Assembly (NCBI RefSeq): GCF_018129405.1
Contig: NZ_JAFCLP010000006.1
Span: forward strand, 1-64,000
Direction: 5' to 3'
Origin: Bradyrhizobium iriomotense
GTDB lineage: Bacteria > Pseudomonadota > Alphaproteobacteria > Rhizobiales > Xanthobacteraceae
Length of the DNA stretch: 64,000 nucleotides
Shown piece after piece: positions 26,509 to 35,731 of this stretch (the first letter of the stretch is position 1; the number at the start of each line of letters is the position of its first letter). The notes under the pieces are model-generated. The model was given only the letters and a program-made list of their open reading frames with translations. It had not been told where the DNA came from and ran no database searches. The position numbers and the translations under genes were made by a program.

Positions 26509-27045
26509 TCAGGCCGATCGAAGCAGCTTGGGGCTGACGAACAGCACCAGCTTGCCGCGGCGGTAGGCCACGTCCCCCCAATCCTTGACGTCAAAGTCGA
26601 AGATCGCAAGCCCCGCGGTGGGCAGGTTGTGGGCGAGCGCCTTGGCGCCGGCGTGATCGCCGCCGCCGATCAGCATCAGGGCGATCTCATGCATGCCGGG
26701 ATTATGGCCGACCAGCAGCAACCGCTTCGGATCGGCGGGAATCGTTGCAGTGCGAATGGATTCCAGGATCTGCGCGGGATCGGCGCCGTAGAGTTCGGGC
26801 AGGACCTCGACCTGCGGCGCCCGGACGCGGTCCTTCATCGTCGTCCAGGCGATGTCCCAGGTCTGCCGTGCCCGGACGGCATGCGACACCAGCACGGTAT
26901 CGGGGAAGGGCGGATGGCTGGCGATCCAGTCGCCCATCCGCGCGGCATCCTTGTGGCCGCGGTCGTCGAGCCGGCGGTCCTGGTCACGGCCGCTTGGCGC
27001 GTCAGTCTCTGTCTTGGCGTGACGCAGCAGCATCAAACGGCGCAT
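26509..27045 (-). CDS. sixA: SixA-type phosphohistidine phosphatase
   Basis: A 178-residue histidine-phosphatase superfamily protein. The catalytic LLRHAKTE motif (His at about 9), the RDQDRRLDDRG segment, VSHAVRARQTW and the second catalytic His in LLVGHNPGMHE are all present. SixA removes phosphate from phosphohistidine proteins such as HPt domains or PTS components. The ATG at 27045 is favoured over a GTG at 27066 because the fold starts there. Confidence 0.88.
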   Translation of the reverse strand: MRRLMLLRHAKTETDAPSGRDQDRRLDDRGHKDAARMGDWIASHPPFPDTVLVSHAVRARQTWDIAWTTMKDRVRAPQVEVLPELYGADPAQILESIRTATIPADPKRLLLVGHNPGMHEIALMLIGGGDHAGAKALAHNLPTAGLAIFDFDVKDWGDVAYRRGKLVLFVSPKLLRSA

Positions 27046-27128
27046 GGCATTCTCGAATCGTTCCACGTTGAGGATAATCTACAGGCGCCGGTTGAGGACA
27101 AGGTGACAGGCGCCTAGTTGGTCCTTTA

Positions 27129-27230
27129 AAGCGCGATGAGATTTGGACAAACCCTCATCGCGCTTCAAAAATTTGTTTTGAGCATGATCTTTTCGGAAAA
27201 CCGCTGCACACTTTTCCGGATCATGCTCTA
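27129..27230. repeat. Two adjacent palindromes; second is copy 2 of family B
   Basis: First palindrome: 12-bp arms 27129-27140 (AAGCGCGATGAG) and 27154-27165. Second: GAGCATGATC (27180-27189) and GATCATGCTC (27219-27228) with inner CGGAAAA/TTTTCCG, the same sequence type as 21854-21910. They lie between sixA and the divergent FAD oxidoreductase gene, ending about 10 bases before its start. Confidence 0.85.
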
Positions 27231-27240
27231 AGAAAACGAC

Positions 27241-28710
27241 ATGAGCGAGACTTTCACAAGCGTGTCCCAGGAAGAAGCCGGCTTTCGCGACCGCGCGCGG
27301 CTGTCGTTCGATCTCGACGCCGACATCTGCGTGATCGGAGCCGGGCTTGCGGGGCTCTCCATCGCGCTGGAGGCGGCCCGGCTCGGGGCCAGCGTCGCAG
27401 TGCTCGAGGGCCGCCATATCGGCTGGAACGCCTCCGGCAACCAGCTCGGCACCGTGATGCCGGGCTTTGCGCTGCCGCTCGCTGACCTGATCGAGCGCAT
27501 CGGTTTCGAGGACGCGCGCGAATTGTGGGCGCTGTCGAAGGAGGGGGCCGAATTCGTCCGCGCCAACGCCACCGAGGAGAACATGCCGGGGATCGCTCCC
27601 AGCGACGGCGTGCTGGAGGTCTCCAACGTCGATGCCGGCGACCGGCTGATCAGCCGGCTGCAGATGCTGAACGAGGATTTCGACACCGAGGTCGGGGGCT
27701 GGCAGGTCGATCGCGTCCGCGAGGCGCTGAAGACAGATCGTTACTTCCACGGTGTCTACTATCCCCGAGCGTTCCAGGTCGACGGCCGCAAATACGTGCA
27801 CGGCCTTGCGGCGCTGGCGCGGCGGGCAGGCGCCCGCATCTTCGAGGACACGCCGGTCGTCAGCATCGATCATTCCGGCATCCGCAAGCGCATCGTCACG
27901 CCCTCGGCCCGGCTGCGCGCCACTCACATCGTGCTTGCCGGCAACATCCATCTCGGCGCGCCCTTGCGGCGCCTGTCGGAGACGCTGCTGCCGGTCTGGC
28001 GTTATGCCGGCATCACCGCGCCGCTCGGCGAGCGCGTGCACGAGATCATCGCCTTCAAGGGATCGGTGATGGATTCCGACGGCGTCGACCAATTTCGCAT
28101 CGTCGATGGCGACCGCCTGATGTGGGAGAGCCCGGAGACCACCTGGGCCGCGCGACCGCAGCGTTTTGCAGGCAGCGTCAGTCGACGCATCCGCACGATC
28201 TTCCCCCAGCTTGGCAACGTCGAGATCAGCGAGACGTTTGGCGGCGCCACCGGCCACACCGTGCACGGCATGCCGCAGATCGGCCAGTTGCGCAAAGGCC
28301 TGTGGGTGGCGAGCGGGTTCGGCCGCCAGGGCATGAACACCTCGGCCATGGCCGGGCAGTTGATCGCGCGCAGCATCCTGTGGGGCGATGACCGCTGGAA
28401 GCTGTTCTCGCCGTTCGAGCTGGTCTGGGCCGGTGGGGCGACCGGCCGCGTTGCCGGCCAATTGGTCGGCATCTGGGGCAGGGCGAGTTCGGCCGCAGCG
28501 GGCTCGCTGGCCCGGTACCGCGAACGTGCCAGGGTCAAGGACCGGGAACGCGAGGCCCGTCTCGCCGAGGCCAACCGCGCCGCCGGCACCGGTCCGCGCC
28601 GTCCGCCGCCGGGTGTGCGGCCGCAGCCGGCGCCTGCACCGGAACATGCCGACCGAAGCGTGAAACAGGCTGCGGAACCTGCCTCCCAGGACGCCAGCGT
28701 CCCGCAATAA
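27241..28710 (+). CDS. FAD-dependent oxidoreductase (DAO family)
   Basis: A 489-residue flavoprotein. The dinucleotide-binding motif VIGAGLAGLSIALEAARLG starts at about residue 33, followed by GWNASGNQLGTVMPG; the C-terminal half has the second FAD contact ASGFGRQGMNTS. It resembles PuuB/OrdL-type amine or amino-acid oxidases. The last ~65 residues are rich in Pro, Arg and Ala and lie outside the enzyme fold. The substrate is unknown. A palindromic repeat directly precedes the start. Confidence 0.85.
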   Translation: MSETFTSVSQEEAGFRDRARLSFDLDADICVIGAGLAGLSIALEAARLGASVAVLEGRHIGWNASGNQLGTVMPGFALPLADLIERIGFEDARELWALSKEGAEFVRANATEENMPGIAPSDGVLEVSNVDAGDRLISRLQMLNEDFDTEVGGWQVDRVREALKTDRYFHGVYYPRAFQVDGRKYVHGLAALARRAGARIFEDTPVVSIDHSGIRKRIVTPSARLRATHIVLAGNIHLGAPLRRLSETLLPVWRYAGITAPLGERVHEIIAFKGSVMDSDGVDQFRIVDGDRLMWESPETTWAARPQRFAGSVSRRIRTIFPQLGNVEISETFGGATGHTVHGMPQIGQLRKGLWVASGFGRQGMNTSAMAGQLIARSILWGDDRWKLFSPFELVWAGGATGRVAGQLVGIWGRASSAAAGSLARYRERARVKDREREARLAEANRAAGTGPRRPPPGVRPQPAPAPEHADRSVKQAAEPASQDASVPQ

Positions 28711-28797
28711 GCCCGAGAAAAATTCCGCCCGGAAGTGTAACGTCGGCCGTTAGAGCCCGTATCTCAGGGCGTGGACTTCCCGCGCACGGAGAATGAG

Positions 28798-29310
28798 ATG
28801 TTTGACCGCCGCATCCTGCTAACGACCGTCGCCGGCCTGTTCGGCCTTTCGGCCTTCCGCTGGCTGAGAGGATCACCTGCCGAGGCTGGCGAGAAGGCCG
28901 CGGAAACGTTCGAGATCACGAAGACGGAGGCCGAGTGGCGTGCCCAGCTCACGCCGCAGCAATATGAGATCCTGCGCAATCACGGCACCGAGCGGCCGGG
29001 CTCGAGCCCGCTGTTGAAGGAGCATCGCAAAGGCATCTTCGCCTGCGCCGGCTGCGACCTGCCGCTGTTCGCGTCCGAGACCAAGTTCGAGAGCGGCACG
29101 GGCTGGCCGAGCTTCTACCAGCCGATCGAGGGCAATGTCGGCAAGACCGAGGACCGCACCTACGGCATGGTGCGTACCGAAGTGCACTGCCGGCGCTGCG
29201 GCGGCCATCTCGGCCACGTCTTCGATGACGGTCCAAAGCCGACCGGATTGCGCTACTGCATCGATGGTTTTGGGCTGGTCTTCCACCCCGCGGCAGCGTC
29301 GGCAACGTAG
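28798..29310 (+). CDS. msrB: Peptide-methionine (R)-S-oxide reductase, exported form
   Basis: A 170-residue MsrB. Zinc ligands are C83/C86 and C131/C134, and the catalytic Cys154 lies in [10 protein letters not shown]. Motifs [11 protein letters not shown] and [10 protein letters not shown] are intact. The N-terminus ([20 protein letters not shown]) has a twin-Arg followed by a hydrophobic helix, so it is probably exported by Tat or anchored to the membrane and repairs oxidised periplasmic proteins. The ATG at 28798 has a GGAGA site 7 bases upstream; a GTG at 28771 would push the signal inward. Confidence 0.92.
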   Translation: MFDRRILLTTVAGLFGLSAFRWLRGSPAEAGEKAAETFEITKTEAEWRAQLTPQQYEILRNHGTERPGSSPLLKEHRKGIFACAGCDLPLFASETKFESGTGWPSFYQPIEGNVGKTEDRTYGMVRTEVHCRRCGGHLGHVFDDGPKPTGLRYCIDGFGLVFHPAAASAT

Positions 29311-29321
29311 TGAGTTGAGGT

Positions 29322-29404
29322 GTCATTCCGGAGCGATGCGTGAGCATCGAATCCGGAATCTCGAGGTTCCGGGTTCGATGCTTCGCATCGCCCCGGAACG
29401 ACGA
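29322..29404. repeat. Interspersed nested palindrome
   Basis: Outer arms GTCATTCCGGAGCGATGCG-like (from 29322) and CGCATCGCCCCGGAACGAC-like (to 29404), with an inner pair around GAGCATCGAATCCGG and GGTTCGATGCTT. Located between msrB and the flgE promoter. Confidence 0.7.
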
Positions 29405-29500
29405 TGCGCCCCGGCAATTGTTGCCGGCCCGGCAATTGTGCCCCGGTCATCCGACCGGGATCTGTCTGTTTAAGTCATTGATTTCCTGAAGATACCCGCA

Positions 29501-29517
29501 TTGGCATAGCCCTTGCG
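29501..29517 (+). promoter_or_regulatory. Sigma-54 promoter of flgE-flgK-flgL
   Basis: TTGGCAT-AGCCC-TTGCG matches the -24/-12 consensus with the required 10 bases between the invariant GG and GC. It lies about 65 bases before the flgE ATG. Hook genes in Caulobacter are sigma-54 and FlbD dependent, so this fits the family. Confidence 0.8.
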
Positions 29518-29580
29518 ACTGTCTCCCCCGACCGCGGCCATGGTCGACCGGCCGCCGAGATCGGATTTGGAGACAAAGTT

Positions 29581-31842
29581 ATGGGTATCTTCGATGCAAT
29601 GAACACCTCGGTGGGTGGCCTGCAGGCGCAGTCCTACGCGCTGCAGAACATTTCCGGCAACATCGCGAACTCATCCACCACCGGTTACAAGGGCATCGGC
29701 ACCAGCTTCGTCGATCTCATTCCCGACGCCTCGGTCCCGAGCAAGCAGGTCGCGGGCGGCGTGACGGCCAACGCCAAGGCCACCATCACCACGCAGGGCA
29801 CGATCTCGTCCTCCACCGTCGCCACCAACATGGCGATCACCGGCGACGGCTTCTTCTCGATCCAGAAGGCGACCGGCGTCGTCGACAACGTCCCGGTGTT
29901 CAGCGGCGTCACCTACTACACCCGCCGCGGCGACTTCCAGCTCAATGCCAACGGCAACCTGGTCAACGGCGCCGGCTACTATCTGATGGGCGTCACGGTC
30001 GACCCCAAGACCGGCAACCCGACCGGCAATGTGTCGTCCGTCCTGAAATTCCAGAACAACTTCATCCCGGCACAGGCGACGACCTCGATCCAGTACGCAG
30101 CGAACCTACCGAGCCAGCCGAACACGGCGGCGAGCTCGACCGCGGCGAGCAAGACGCTGCTGGCGGCCGGCGGCCTGAACCCGTCCGATTTCGCCGCCAA
30201 CCCGCTGCCGGTTGGCACACCGCCTGCGCCCTATACCAATGCGACGGTCTCCGGCGCAGCCGCCACCGGCAACATCCGCTCGGCCTATTCGTCGACGACA
30301 GGGACGGGCACGGTTGCGCTTCAAAACAACTCGTCCGCGGTGGCTTCGACCACCACGTCCCTTGACAACACCGTTGGCACCCATCTCGCCTCCAGCATCC
30401 TCACGGCCCTGAGCGGCCAGACGCTGACCATCAACGGCAACACGATCACCTTCAACGCCGGCACCACGGTGTCGACCGTCGGCAACAACACCACGATCGG
30501 ACTTGGCGCGGGCACGACAGCCACGGTGGCCGACATCCTGAATGGGATCCAGACCGCCGGTGGTGCCGGTGTCACGGCCTCGCTCAACGCCAGCGGCAAT
30601 ATCGTGATCTCAACCGGCACCGGCACCGACGTGGCGATCGGCAGCGGCACGGCAGCGACGGCCCTCGGCATCAGCAGCGTGACGCGCGGCGGCAACGTGC
30701 TATCCTCGCCCGCCATCACCGGCGCCACGGTGCTGAGCGGCACCGCGACCGCCGGCGGCGCCGAGGTGCTTTCGTCGGGCTTTTCGGCAGGCCCGCCCGC
30801 CGACACGATCACCGTGAACGGTCAGACGCTCACCTTCGTCGCTTCGGGTGCTTCGGGTCCGAACCAGATCAACGTCACCGACAACATCACGACACTGCTC
30901 GGCAAGATCGACGCGCTCGCCGGTGCGTCGGGATCGTCGGTCAGCAGCAGCGGCGTGATCACGCTCAACACCGGCACCGCTTCCAACCTGCAGGTGTCGA
31001 GCTCCAACAGCGCGGCGTTCGCCGCGCTCGGCTTCACCTCGACCGTCAACAAGAACCGCGACGGTGGCGGCACCGCGGGCACCGGCGGCGTGATCGGCAA
31101 CGACATCGCGACCTTCACCAAGGAATCGATCAGCGGCGGTGCGGTGACCGCCTACAACGCCGCCGGCACGCCGGTGAACCTGCAATTGCGCTGGGCCAAG
31201 ACCGACAGTGCCTCTCTGGGCACGGGGCATAGCGATAGCTGGAATCTGTTCTACCAGACCGACCCGAACGCGACCGGCACGACGGTCGGCTGGGTCAACA
31301 CCGGACAGACCTTCACCTTTGCCGCCGACGGCTCGCTGACCTCGCCGAGCGGCTCGGGCATCACCATCAACAACGTCAGCGTCAGCGGCCAGTCGCTCGG
31401 CTCGGTCGCCTTCAACATCTCCTCGGGCGGGCTGACGCAATACGCCAGCACCAGCGGCGCGGTGACCATCAACACCATCACCCAGAACGGCTACGCCGCC
31501 GGTCAGCTCCGCTCGGTCTCCGTCAACAACAACGGCCTCGTGGTCGGCACCTTCTCCAACGGCCAGAACCTCGATCTCGCGCAGGTCTCGTTGTCGCACT
31601 TCAACGGCACCAACTACCTGAAGGCCCTCGACGGCGGCGCTTACGCTGCGACCGAACAGTCGGGACCGGCGATCGACGGCGCTTCGGGCACCATCAGCGG
31701 CTCGTCGCTGGAAGGCTCCAACACCGACATCGCCGACGAGTTCACCAAGCTGATCGTGACCCAGCAGGCCTATTCGGCCAACACCAAGGTGATCACGACC
31801 GCGAATTCGATGGTGCAGGACCTCCTGAACGTGTTGCGCTGA
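29581..31842 (+). CDS. flgE: Flagellar hook protein FlgE, enlarged
   Basis: A 753-residue hook protein, longer than most FlgE (about 400-600). The N-terminus has MGIFDAMNTSVGGLQAQSYALQNISGNIAN and TTGYKG, and the C-terminus has the coiled DEFTKLIVTQQAYSANTKVITTANSMVQDLLNVLR, both typical rod/hook D0 helices. Inserted in the middle are two copies of a Thr/Ser/Gly-rich module, about residues 275-372 and 396-493, each with T(I/V)NG-TxTF, a helix ending DxL or KIDA, and ALG(I/F). The second copy closely resembles one in FlgL. First gene of a likely flgEKL operon with a sigma-54 promoter. Confidence 0.95.
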   Translation: MGIFDAMNTSVGGLQAQSYALQNISGNIANSSTTGYKGIGTSFVDLIPDASVPSKQVAGGVTANAKATITTQGTISSSTVATNMAITGDGFFSIQKATGVVDNVPVFSGVTYYTRRGDFQLNANGNLVNGAGYYLMGVTVDPKTGNPTGNVSSVLKFQNNFIPAQATTSIQYAANLPSQPNTAASSTAASKTLLAAGGLNPSDFAANPLPVGTPPAPYTNATVSGAAATGNIRSAYSSTTGTGTVALQNNSSAVASTTTSLDNTVGTHLASSILTALSGQTLTINGNTITFNAGTTVSTVGNNTTIGLGAGTTATVADILNGIQTAGGAGVTASLNASGNIVISTGTGTDVAIGSGTAATALGISSVTRGGNVLSSPAITGATVLSGTATAGGAEVLSSGFSAGPPADTITVNGQTLTFVASGASGPNQINVTDNITTLLGKIDALAGASGSSVSSSGVITLNTGTASNLQVSSSNSAAFAALGFTSTVNKNRDGGGTAGTGGVIGNDIATFTKESISGGAVTAYNAAGTPVNLQLRWAKTDSASLGTGHSDSWNLFYQTDPNATGTTVGWVNTGQTFTFAADGSLTSPSGSGITINNVSVSGQSLGSVAFNISSGGLTQYASTSGAVTINTITQNGYAAGQLRSVSVNNNGLVVGTFSNGQNLDLAQVSLSHFNGTNYLKALDGGAYAATEQSGPAIDGASGTISGSSLEGSNTDIADEFTKLIVTQQAYSANTKVITTANSMVQDLLNVLR

Positions 31843-31878
31843 TCGGCGCGTGACGTAACCAAAGGCGGGTAAGTCCAC

Positions 31879-33762
31879 ATGGGTTTGAGTTCAGCCCTTG
31901 CCAGTGCGATGAGCGGTCTGCGTGCCAACCAGGCCGCGCTCTCGATCGTCTCCTCGAACGTCGCCAATTCGCAGACACCGGGTTACGTCGTCCAGACGCC
32001 GAACCAGATCGAGGTCACCACCGGCGATTTCGGCTCGACGGCGATGACGACCGGCGTCAGCCGGGAGCTCGACACCTTTGTGCTGAACCAGCTGCGCACC
32101 GAGACCGGCGGCAGCGGTTACGCCGACCAGATGGCCAACATCCTGAAGCAGCTTCAGAGTGTCTATGGCACGCCCGGCAATAACGGCACGCTCGAAACCG
32201 CGCTGAACAATTTCACCAAGGCGCTCCAGGCGCTGTCGACCAGCTCGGGCGCGTCGTCGGCGCAGACCGTTGCGCTGGGGGCGGCGCAGGCGCTGGCGCA
32301 GCAGCTCAACGTCACCACCAAGGGCATCCAGTCGCTGCGCTCCAACGTCGAGCAGGATCTCGGCACCTCGGCGCAAGCCGCCAACGCGGCGATGCAGCAG
32401 ATCGCCGACATCAACACCAAGCTCCAGGGCCTGTCGTCCAACGATCCCTCTGCCGCGACGCTGATGGACCAGCGCGACCAGGCCATCAACACGCTGTCGA
32501 AATTCGTCGACGTGCGCGTCACCACCGACGGTTCGAACCAGGCCAACATCTACACCACGACCGGCGTCCAGCTGGTCGGCGCCGGGCTCGCCTCGCAATT
32601 CACCTTCGCTTCCGCCGGCGCGCTGTCGGCGACCTCGCTCTACAACATCGACCCGGCCAAGTCCGGCGTCGGTGCGCTCAACATCAAACTGCCGAACGGC
32701 TCGCAGCTCGACGTCGTCGCCAACAACGTGGTCTCGTCCGGCCAGATCGCGGCCGACCTGAAGCTGCGCGACCAGACGCTGGTGCAGGCGCAAAACCAGA
32801 TCGACCAGCTCGCCGCGACGATGTCAAGCGCGCTGTCGGACAAGACCACGGCCGGCAGCACGGTCTCGGGCCCGCCGGCCGGTTTCGACCTGGAGCTTGC
32901 CGGTGCGCAGCCCGGCAATACGGTCAACATCACCTACACGGACACTGCGACCAACACCCAGCGCCAGATCACGCTCGTCAACGTGACCGATCCGGCGGCG
33001 CTGCCGCTCCAGAACGCAACCAATGCCAACCCGATGCGGGTGGGCGTCAATTTCTCCGGCGGCATGAGCGCGATCGCAGCTGCGCTCAACACCGCGCTCT
33101 CAGGCTCGCATCTGTCCTTCTCCGCCGCGCCGTCGCCGGCGACCGCCACGACGCTGCGGGTGACCGATGACAATACCGGCCTTGCCAAGGTCAATTCGGC
33201 CTCGACCACCAAGACGATCTCGTCGCTGACCTCGGGCAGCCCGCAACTGGCAGTGTTCACCGACGGCGGGCAGGCGCTCTACACCGGTGCGATCACCGCC
33301 TCGGGCTCGCAGATGACCGGGCTTGCCGGGCGCATTGCCGTGAACACGCAGCTCGTCAGCGATCCCACGCGGCTGTCGGTCTACAACACCTCGCCGGTGA
33401 CGCCCGCGGGCGACACCACGCGTTCGGACTATCTCTATTCGCAGCTCACCAGTGCGGTGTTCTCCTATTCGCCGACGACCGGCCTCGGCTCGGCGAACCA
33501 GCCCTTCACCGGCAGCGTCTCGAGCTACCTCCAGCAGTTCCTGAGCATCCAGGCCAACGCCTCGACCCAGGCCACCCAGCTCCAGCAGGGCCAGAGCGTC
33601 GTGGTCTCGACGCTCCAGGCCAAGTTCGACTCGACCTCCAAAGTCAATCTGGACTCGGAGATGTCGAACCTGATCCAGCTCCAGAATGCCTATGCCGCCA
33701 ACGCCCACGTGATGTCGGTGGTGCAGAGCATGATGAACACGTTGCTCCAGGCTCAAGCGTAA
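31879..33762 (+). CDS. flgK: Hook-filament junction protein FlgK (HAP1)
   Basis: A 627-residue junction protein. It has the N-terminal SALASAMSGLRANQAALSIVSSNVANSQTPGYV helix and rod motif, and the C-terminal EMSNLIQLQNAYAANAHVMSVVQSMMNTLLQ coil. The SVVVSTLQAKFDSTSKVNLDSE segment near the end also fits FlgK. Exported by the flagellar type III route; links hook to filament. It starts 36 bases after flgE. Confidence 0.95.
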   Translation: MGLSSALASAMSGLRANQAALSIVSSNVANSQTPGYVVQTPNQIEVTTGDFGSTAMTTGVSRELDTFVLNQLRTETGGSGYADQMANILKQLQSVYGTPGNNGTLETALNNFTKALQALSTSSGASSAQTVALGAAQALAQQLNVTTKGIQSLRSNVEQDLGTSAQAANAAMQQIADINTKLQGLSSNDPSAATLMDQRDQAINTLSKFVDVRVTTDGSNQANIYTTTGVQLVGAGLASQFTFASAGALSATSLYNIDPAKSGVGALNIKLPNGSQLDVVANNVVSSGQIAADLKLRDQTLVQAQNQIDQLAATMSSALSDKTTAGSTVSGPPAGFDLELAGAQPGNTVNITYTDTATNTQRQITLVNVTDPAALPLQNATNANPMRVGVNFSGGMSAIAAALNTALSGSHLSFSAAPSPATATTLRVTDDNTGLAKVNSASTTKTISSLTSGSPQLAVFTDGGQALYTGAITASGSQMTGLAGRIAVNTQLVSDPTRLSVYNTSPVTPAGDTTRSDYLYSQLTSAVFSYSPTTGLGSANQPFTGSVSSYLQQFLSIQANASTQATQLQQGQSVVVSTLQAKFDSTSKVNLDSEMSNLIQLQNAYAANAHVMSVVQSMMNTLLQAQA

Positions 33763-33783
33763 AAAGTAACAGGGCTCTGAAAC

Positions 33784-35658
33784 ATGTCGATCAGCAGCAT
33801 CAACTACTCCTCGTCGGTTCTCGGCGCGCAGATCCGCAACATCAATCAGCAGCTCACCGACCTGTCGACGCAGCTTTCGACCGGCAAACTGTCGCAGAAC
33901 TATTCCGGCATGGGGACCAACGAGGGCTTTGCCATCGCCTCGCGCGCGCAGCTCTCCAACATCGCCGCCTATACCGACACGATCACCAACGTCAACGTCA
34001 ACATCAACCTCGCCAATACCGCGCTGCAGTCGCTGACGACGATCCGCAACACCGTGCAGACCGGCTCGGCCAGCACCGCGCAGGATCTCAACGTCAACGG
34101 ACAGACGGTCGCGCAGAACACCGCCGCCGCGCAGTTCGGCTCGATGGTCGGCGTCCTCAACACGCAATCGGGTAACCGCTATCTGTTCTCGGGAACGGCG
34201 GTCAACACGCAGTCGGTCGCCAATGCCGGCGACATCATCAACGGCACCACGACGCAGGCGGGCTTCAAGACCGTGATGGCGGAGCGCCAGGCCGCCGACC
34301 TCGGGGCCAACGGCATGGGGCGGCTGGTGCAGACGCAGCCGACGCCGAGCTCGGTGCGGGTGTCGGAAGACGTCGCCGGATCGCCGTTCGGGCTCAAGAT
34401 CAAGGCGGTGTCCTCGACGCTGACGGGCGCGACCGTCACCGGCCCGAGCGGCTCGCCGGTGTCGTTCTCCGTCGACCTCAACGGCACCAATCCGAACAAC
34501 GGCGACAAGCTCAGCATCCAGTTCACGCTGCCGGATGGTACGACCGAGCAGATCGATCTGACCGCCTCGACCGCCACGCCGACGCCGGCCGGCAGCTTTG
34601 CGATCGATACGACCACTCCGGGCAACACCGCGACCAATCTCGACACGGCGCTGAACACCGCGATCAAGAAGCTCGCCAATACCTCGCTGGTCGCAGCGTC
34701 CGCCGTGACCGCCGGCGACAATTTCTTCAACACCGCGAGCTCTGCGATCGGCACGCCGGTCAACAACCAGGCCGCACCGCCCGCGCCCGTGACCGGGGCG
34801 ACCGCGCTGTCCGGTACAAGCCCCTCGGACTCGATCTCGCCGGGCTTCGCTGCCGGCGACACCATCACCGTCAATGGCACCACGCTCACCTTCGTCAGCT
34901 CGGGTGCGACCGGCAACCAGCTCAACGTCACCGACAGCATCCAGACCCTGCTGAGCAAGATCGACGCGATCACGGGCACCTCGAAGCCGTCGACGGTCCA
35001 TGGCGGCTCGATCACGATCAACACCGACGATGCGGCGAGCCTCAACATCACGAGCTCGAATACGGCCGCACTGGGCTCGCTCGGCTTCAGCGCGACGCCG
35101 GTGACCGCCACGCAGCCGCCGCTGCGCGTCGGCTCTTCGCCGGCGAGCTCGGCGACGACGCTGGTGAACGGCTCGGCCAACACCGTGAATTGGTACATGG
35201 GCAACGACGGGCCCGGCTCGCCGCGCTCCACCGCGGTGGCGCGGGTCGACGATTCCGTCACGGTGCAATATGGCGCGCAGGCAAACGAGGACGCGATCCG
35301 CCGCCAGTTGCAGGCGATCGCCGTGTTCGGGACCTTCTCGACCTCGCCGACCGGGCAGTATTCGGGCGGGCAGGTCTCGGCACTGAGCCTGCGGGTGACG
35401 CAGGCGCTGACCCAGCAGCCGGGCCAGCAGCGCATCGAGGACATCCAGACCGACATTGCGATGGCCCAGAACACGATGAAGGACGCGACCACGCGCCAGA
35501 CCCAGGCCAAGGCGCAGCTCCAGAGCATCGTCGACCAGGCGGAATCGGCCTCGCCCGACCAGGTCGCGAGCGAGATCCTGGCGCTCCAGAACGCACTCCA
35601 GGCGTCCTACCAGGTGACTTCGAACCTAGCGCAGCTCTCGCTCGTCAAGTTCCTGTAA
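33784..35658 (+). CDS. flgL: Hook-filament junction protein FlgL (HAP3), enlarged
   Basis: A 624-residue protein, about twice the usual FlgL length. The flagellin-like ends are present (QIRNINQQLTDLSTQLSTG at the start; QNALQASYQVTSNLAQLSLVKFL at the end). The extra length is in the centre and includes a module at about residues 336-443 (ITVNGTTLTFV, LNVTDSIQTLLSKIDA, SLGF) very like one in FlgE. It begins 21 bases after flgK. Secreted; forms the second junction zone next to the filament. Confidence 0.92.
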   Translation: MSISSINYSSSVLGAQIRNINQQLTDLSTQLSTGKLSQNYSGMGTNEGFAIASRAQLSNIAAYTDTITNVNVNINLANTALQSLTTIRNTVQTGSASTAQDLNVNGQTVAQNTAAAQFGSMVGVLNTQSGNRYLFSGTAVNTQSVANAGDIINGTTTQAGFKTVMAERQAADLGANGMGRLVQTQPTPSSVRVSEDVAGSPFGLKIKAVSSTLTGATVTGPSGSPVSFSVDLNGTNPNNGDKLSIQFTLPDGTTEQIDLTASTATPTPAGSFAIDTTTPGNTATNLDTALNTAIKKLANTSLVAASAVTAGDNFFNTASSAIGTPVNNQAAPPAPVTGATALSGTSPSDSISPGFAAGDTITVNGTTLTFVSSGATGNQLNVTDSIQTLLSKIDAITGTSKPSTVHGGSITINTDDAASLNITSSNTAALGSLGFSATPVTATQPPLRVGSSPASSATTLVNGSANTVNWYMGNDGPGSPRSTAVARVDDSVTVQYGAQANEDAIRRQLQAIAVFGTFSTSPTGQYSGGQVSALSLRVTQALTQQPGQQRIEDIQTDIAMAQNTMKDATTRQTQAKAQLQSIVDQAESASPDQVASEILALQNALQASYQVTSNLAQLSLVKFL

Positions 35659-35665
35659 GGATACG

Positions 35666-35681
35666 TTAAGACGCCGTTAAC
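35666..35681 (+). promoter_or_regulatory. CtrA box, perfect consensus
   Basis: TTAA-GACGCCG-TTAAC is an exact TTAA-N7-TTAAC CtrA site, 8 bases after the flgL stop and about 50 bases before the start of the four-gene operon. It suggests the operon has its own cell-cycle or flagellar-class promoter and is not just read through from flgL. Confidence 0.75.
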
Positions 35682-35731
35682 CATGCCTGTTTACCTCTTG
35701 GTGAGGATTGCAAGCGGGGGCGGGGCGGTCG

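Noticed and set aside
27079-28707. Long open frame (542 codons) on the minus strand
   Set aside because: Antisense to the FAD oxidoreductase; no domain and Arg/Asp/Gly-rich composition.
33100-35268. Long open frame (722 codons) on the minus strand
   Set aside because: Antisense to flgK and flgL; no recognisable domain.
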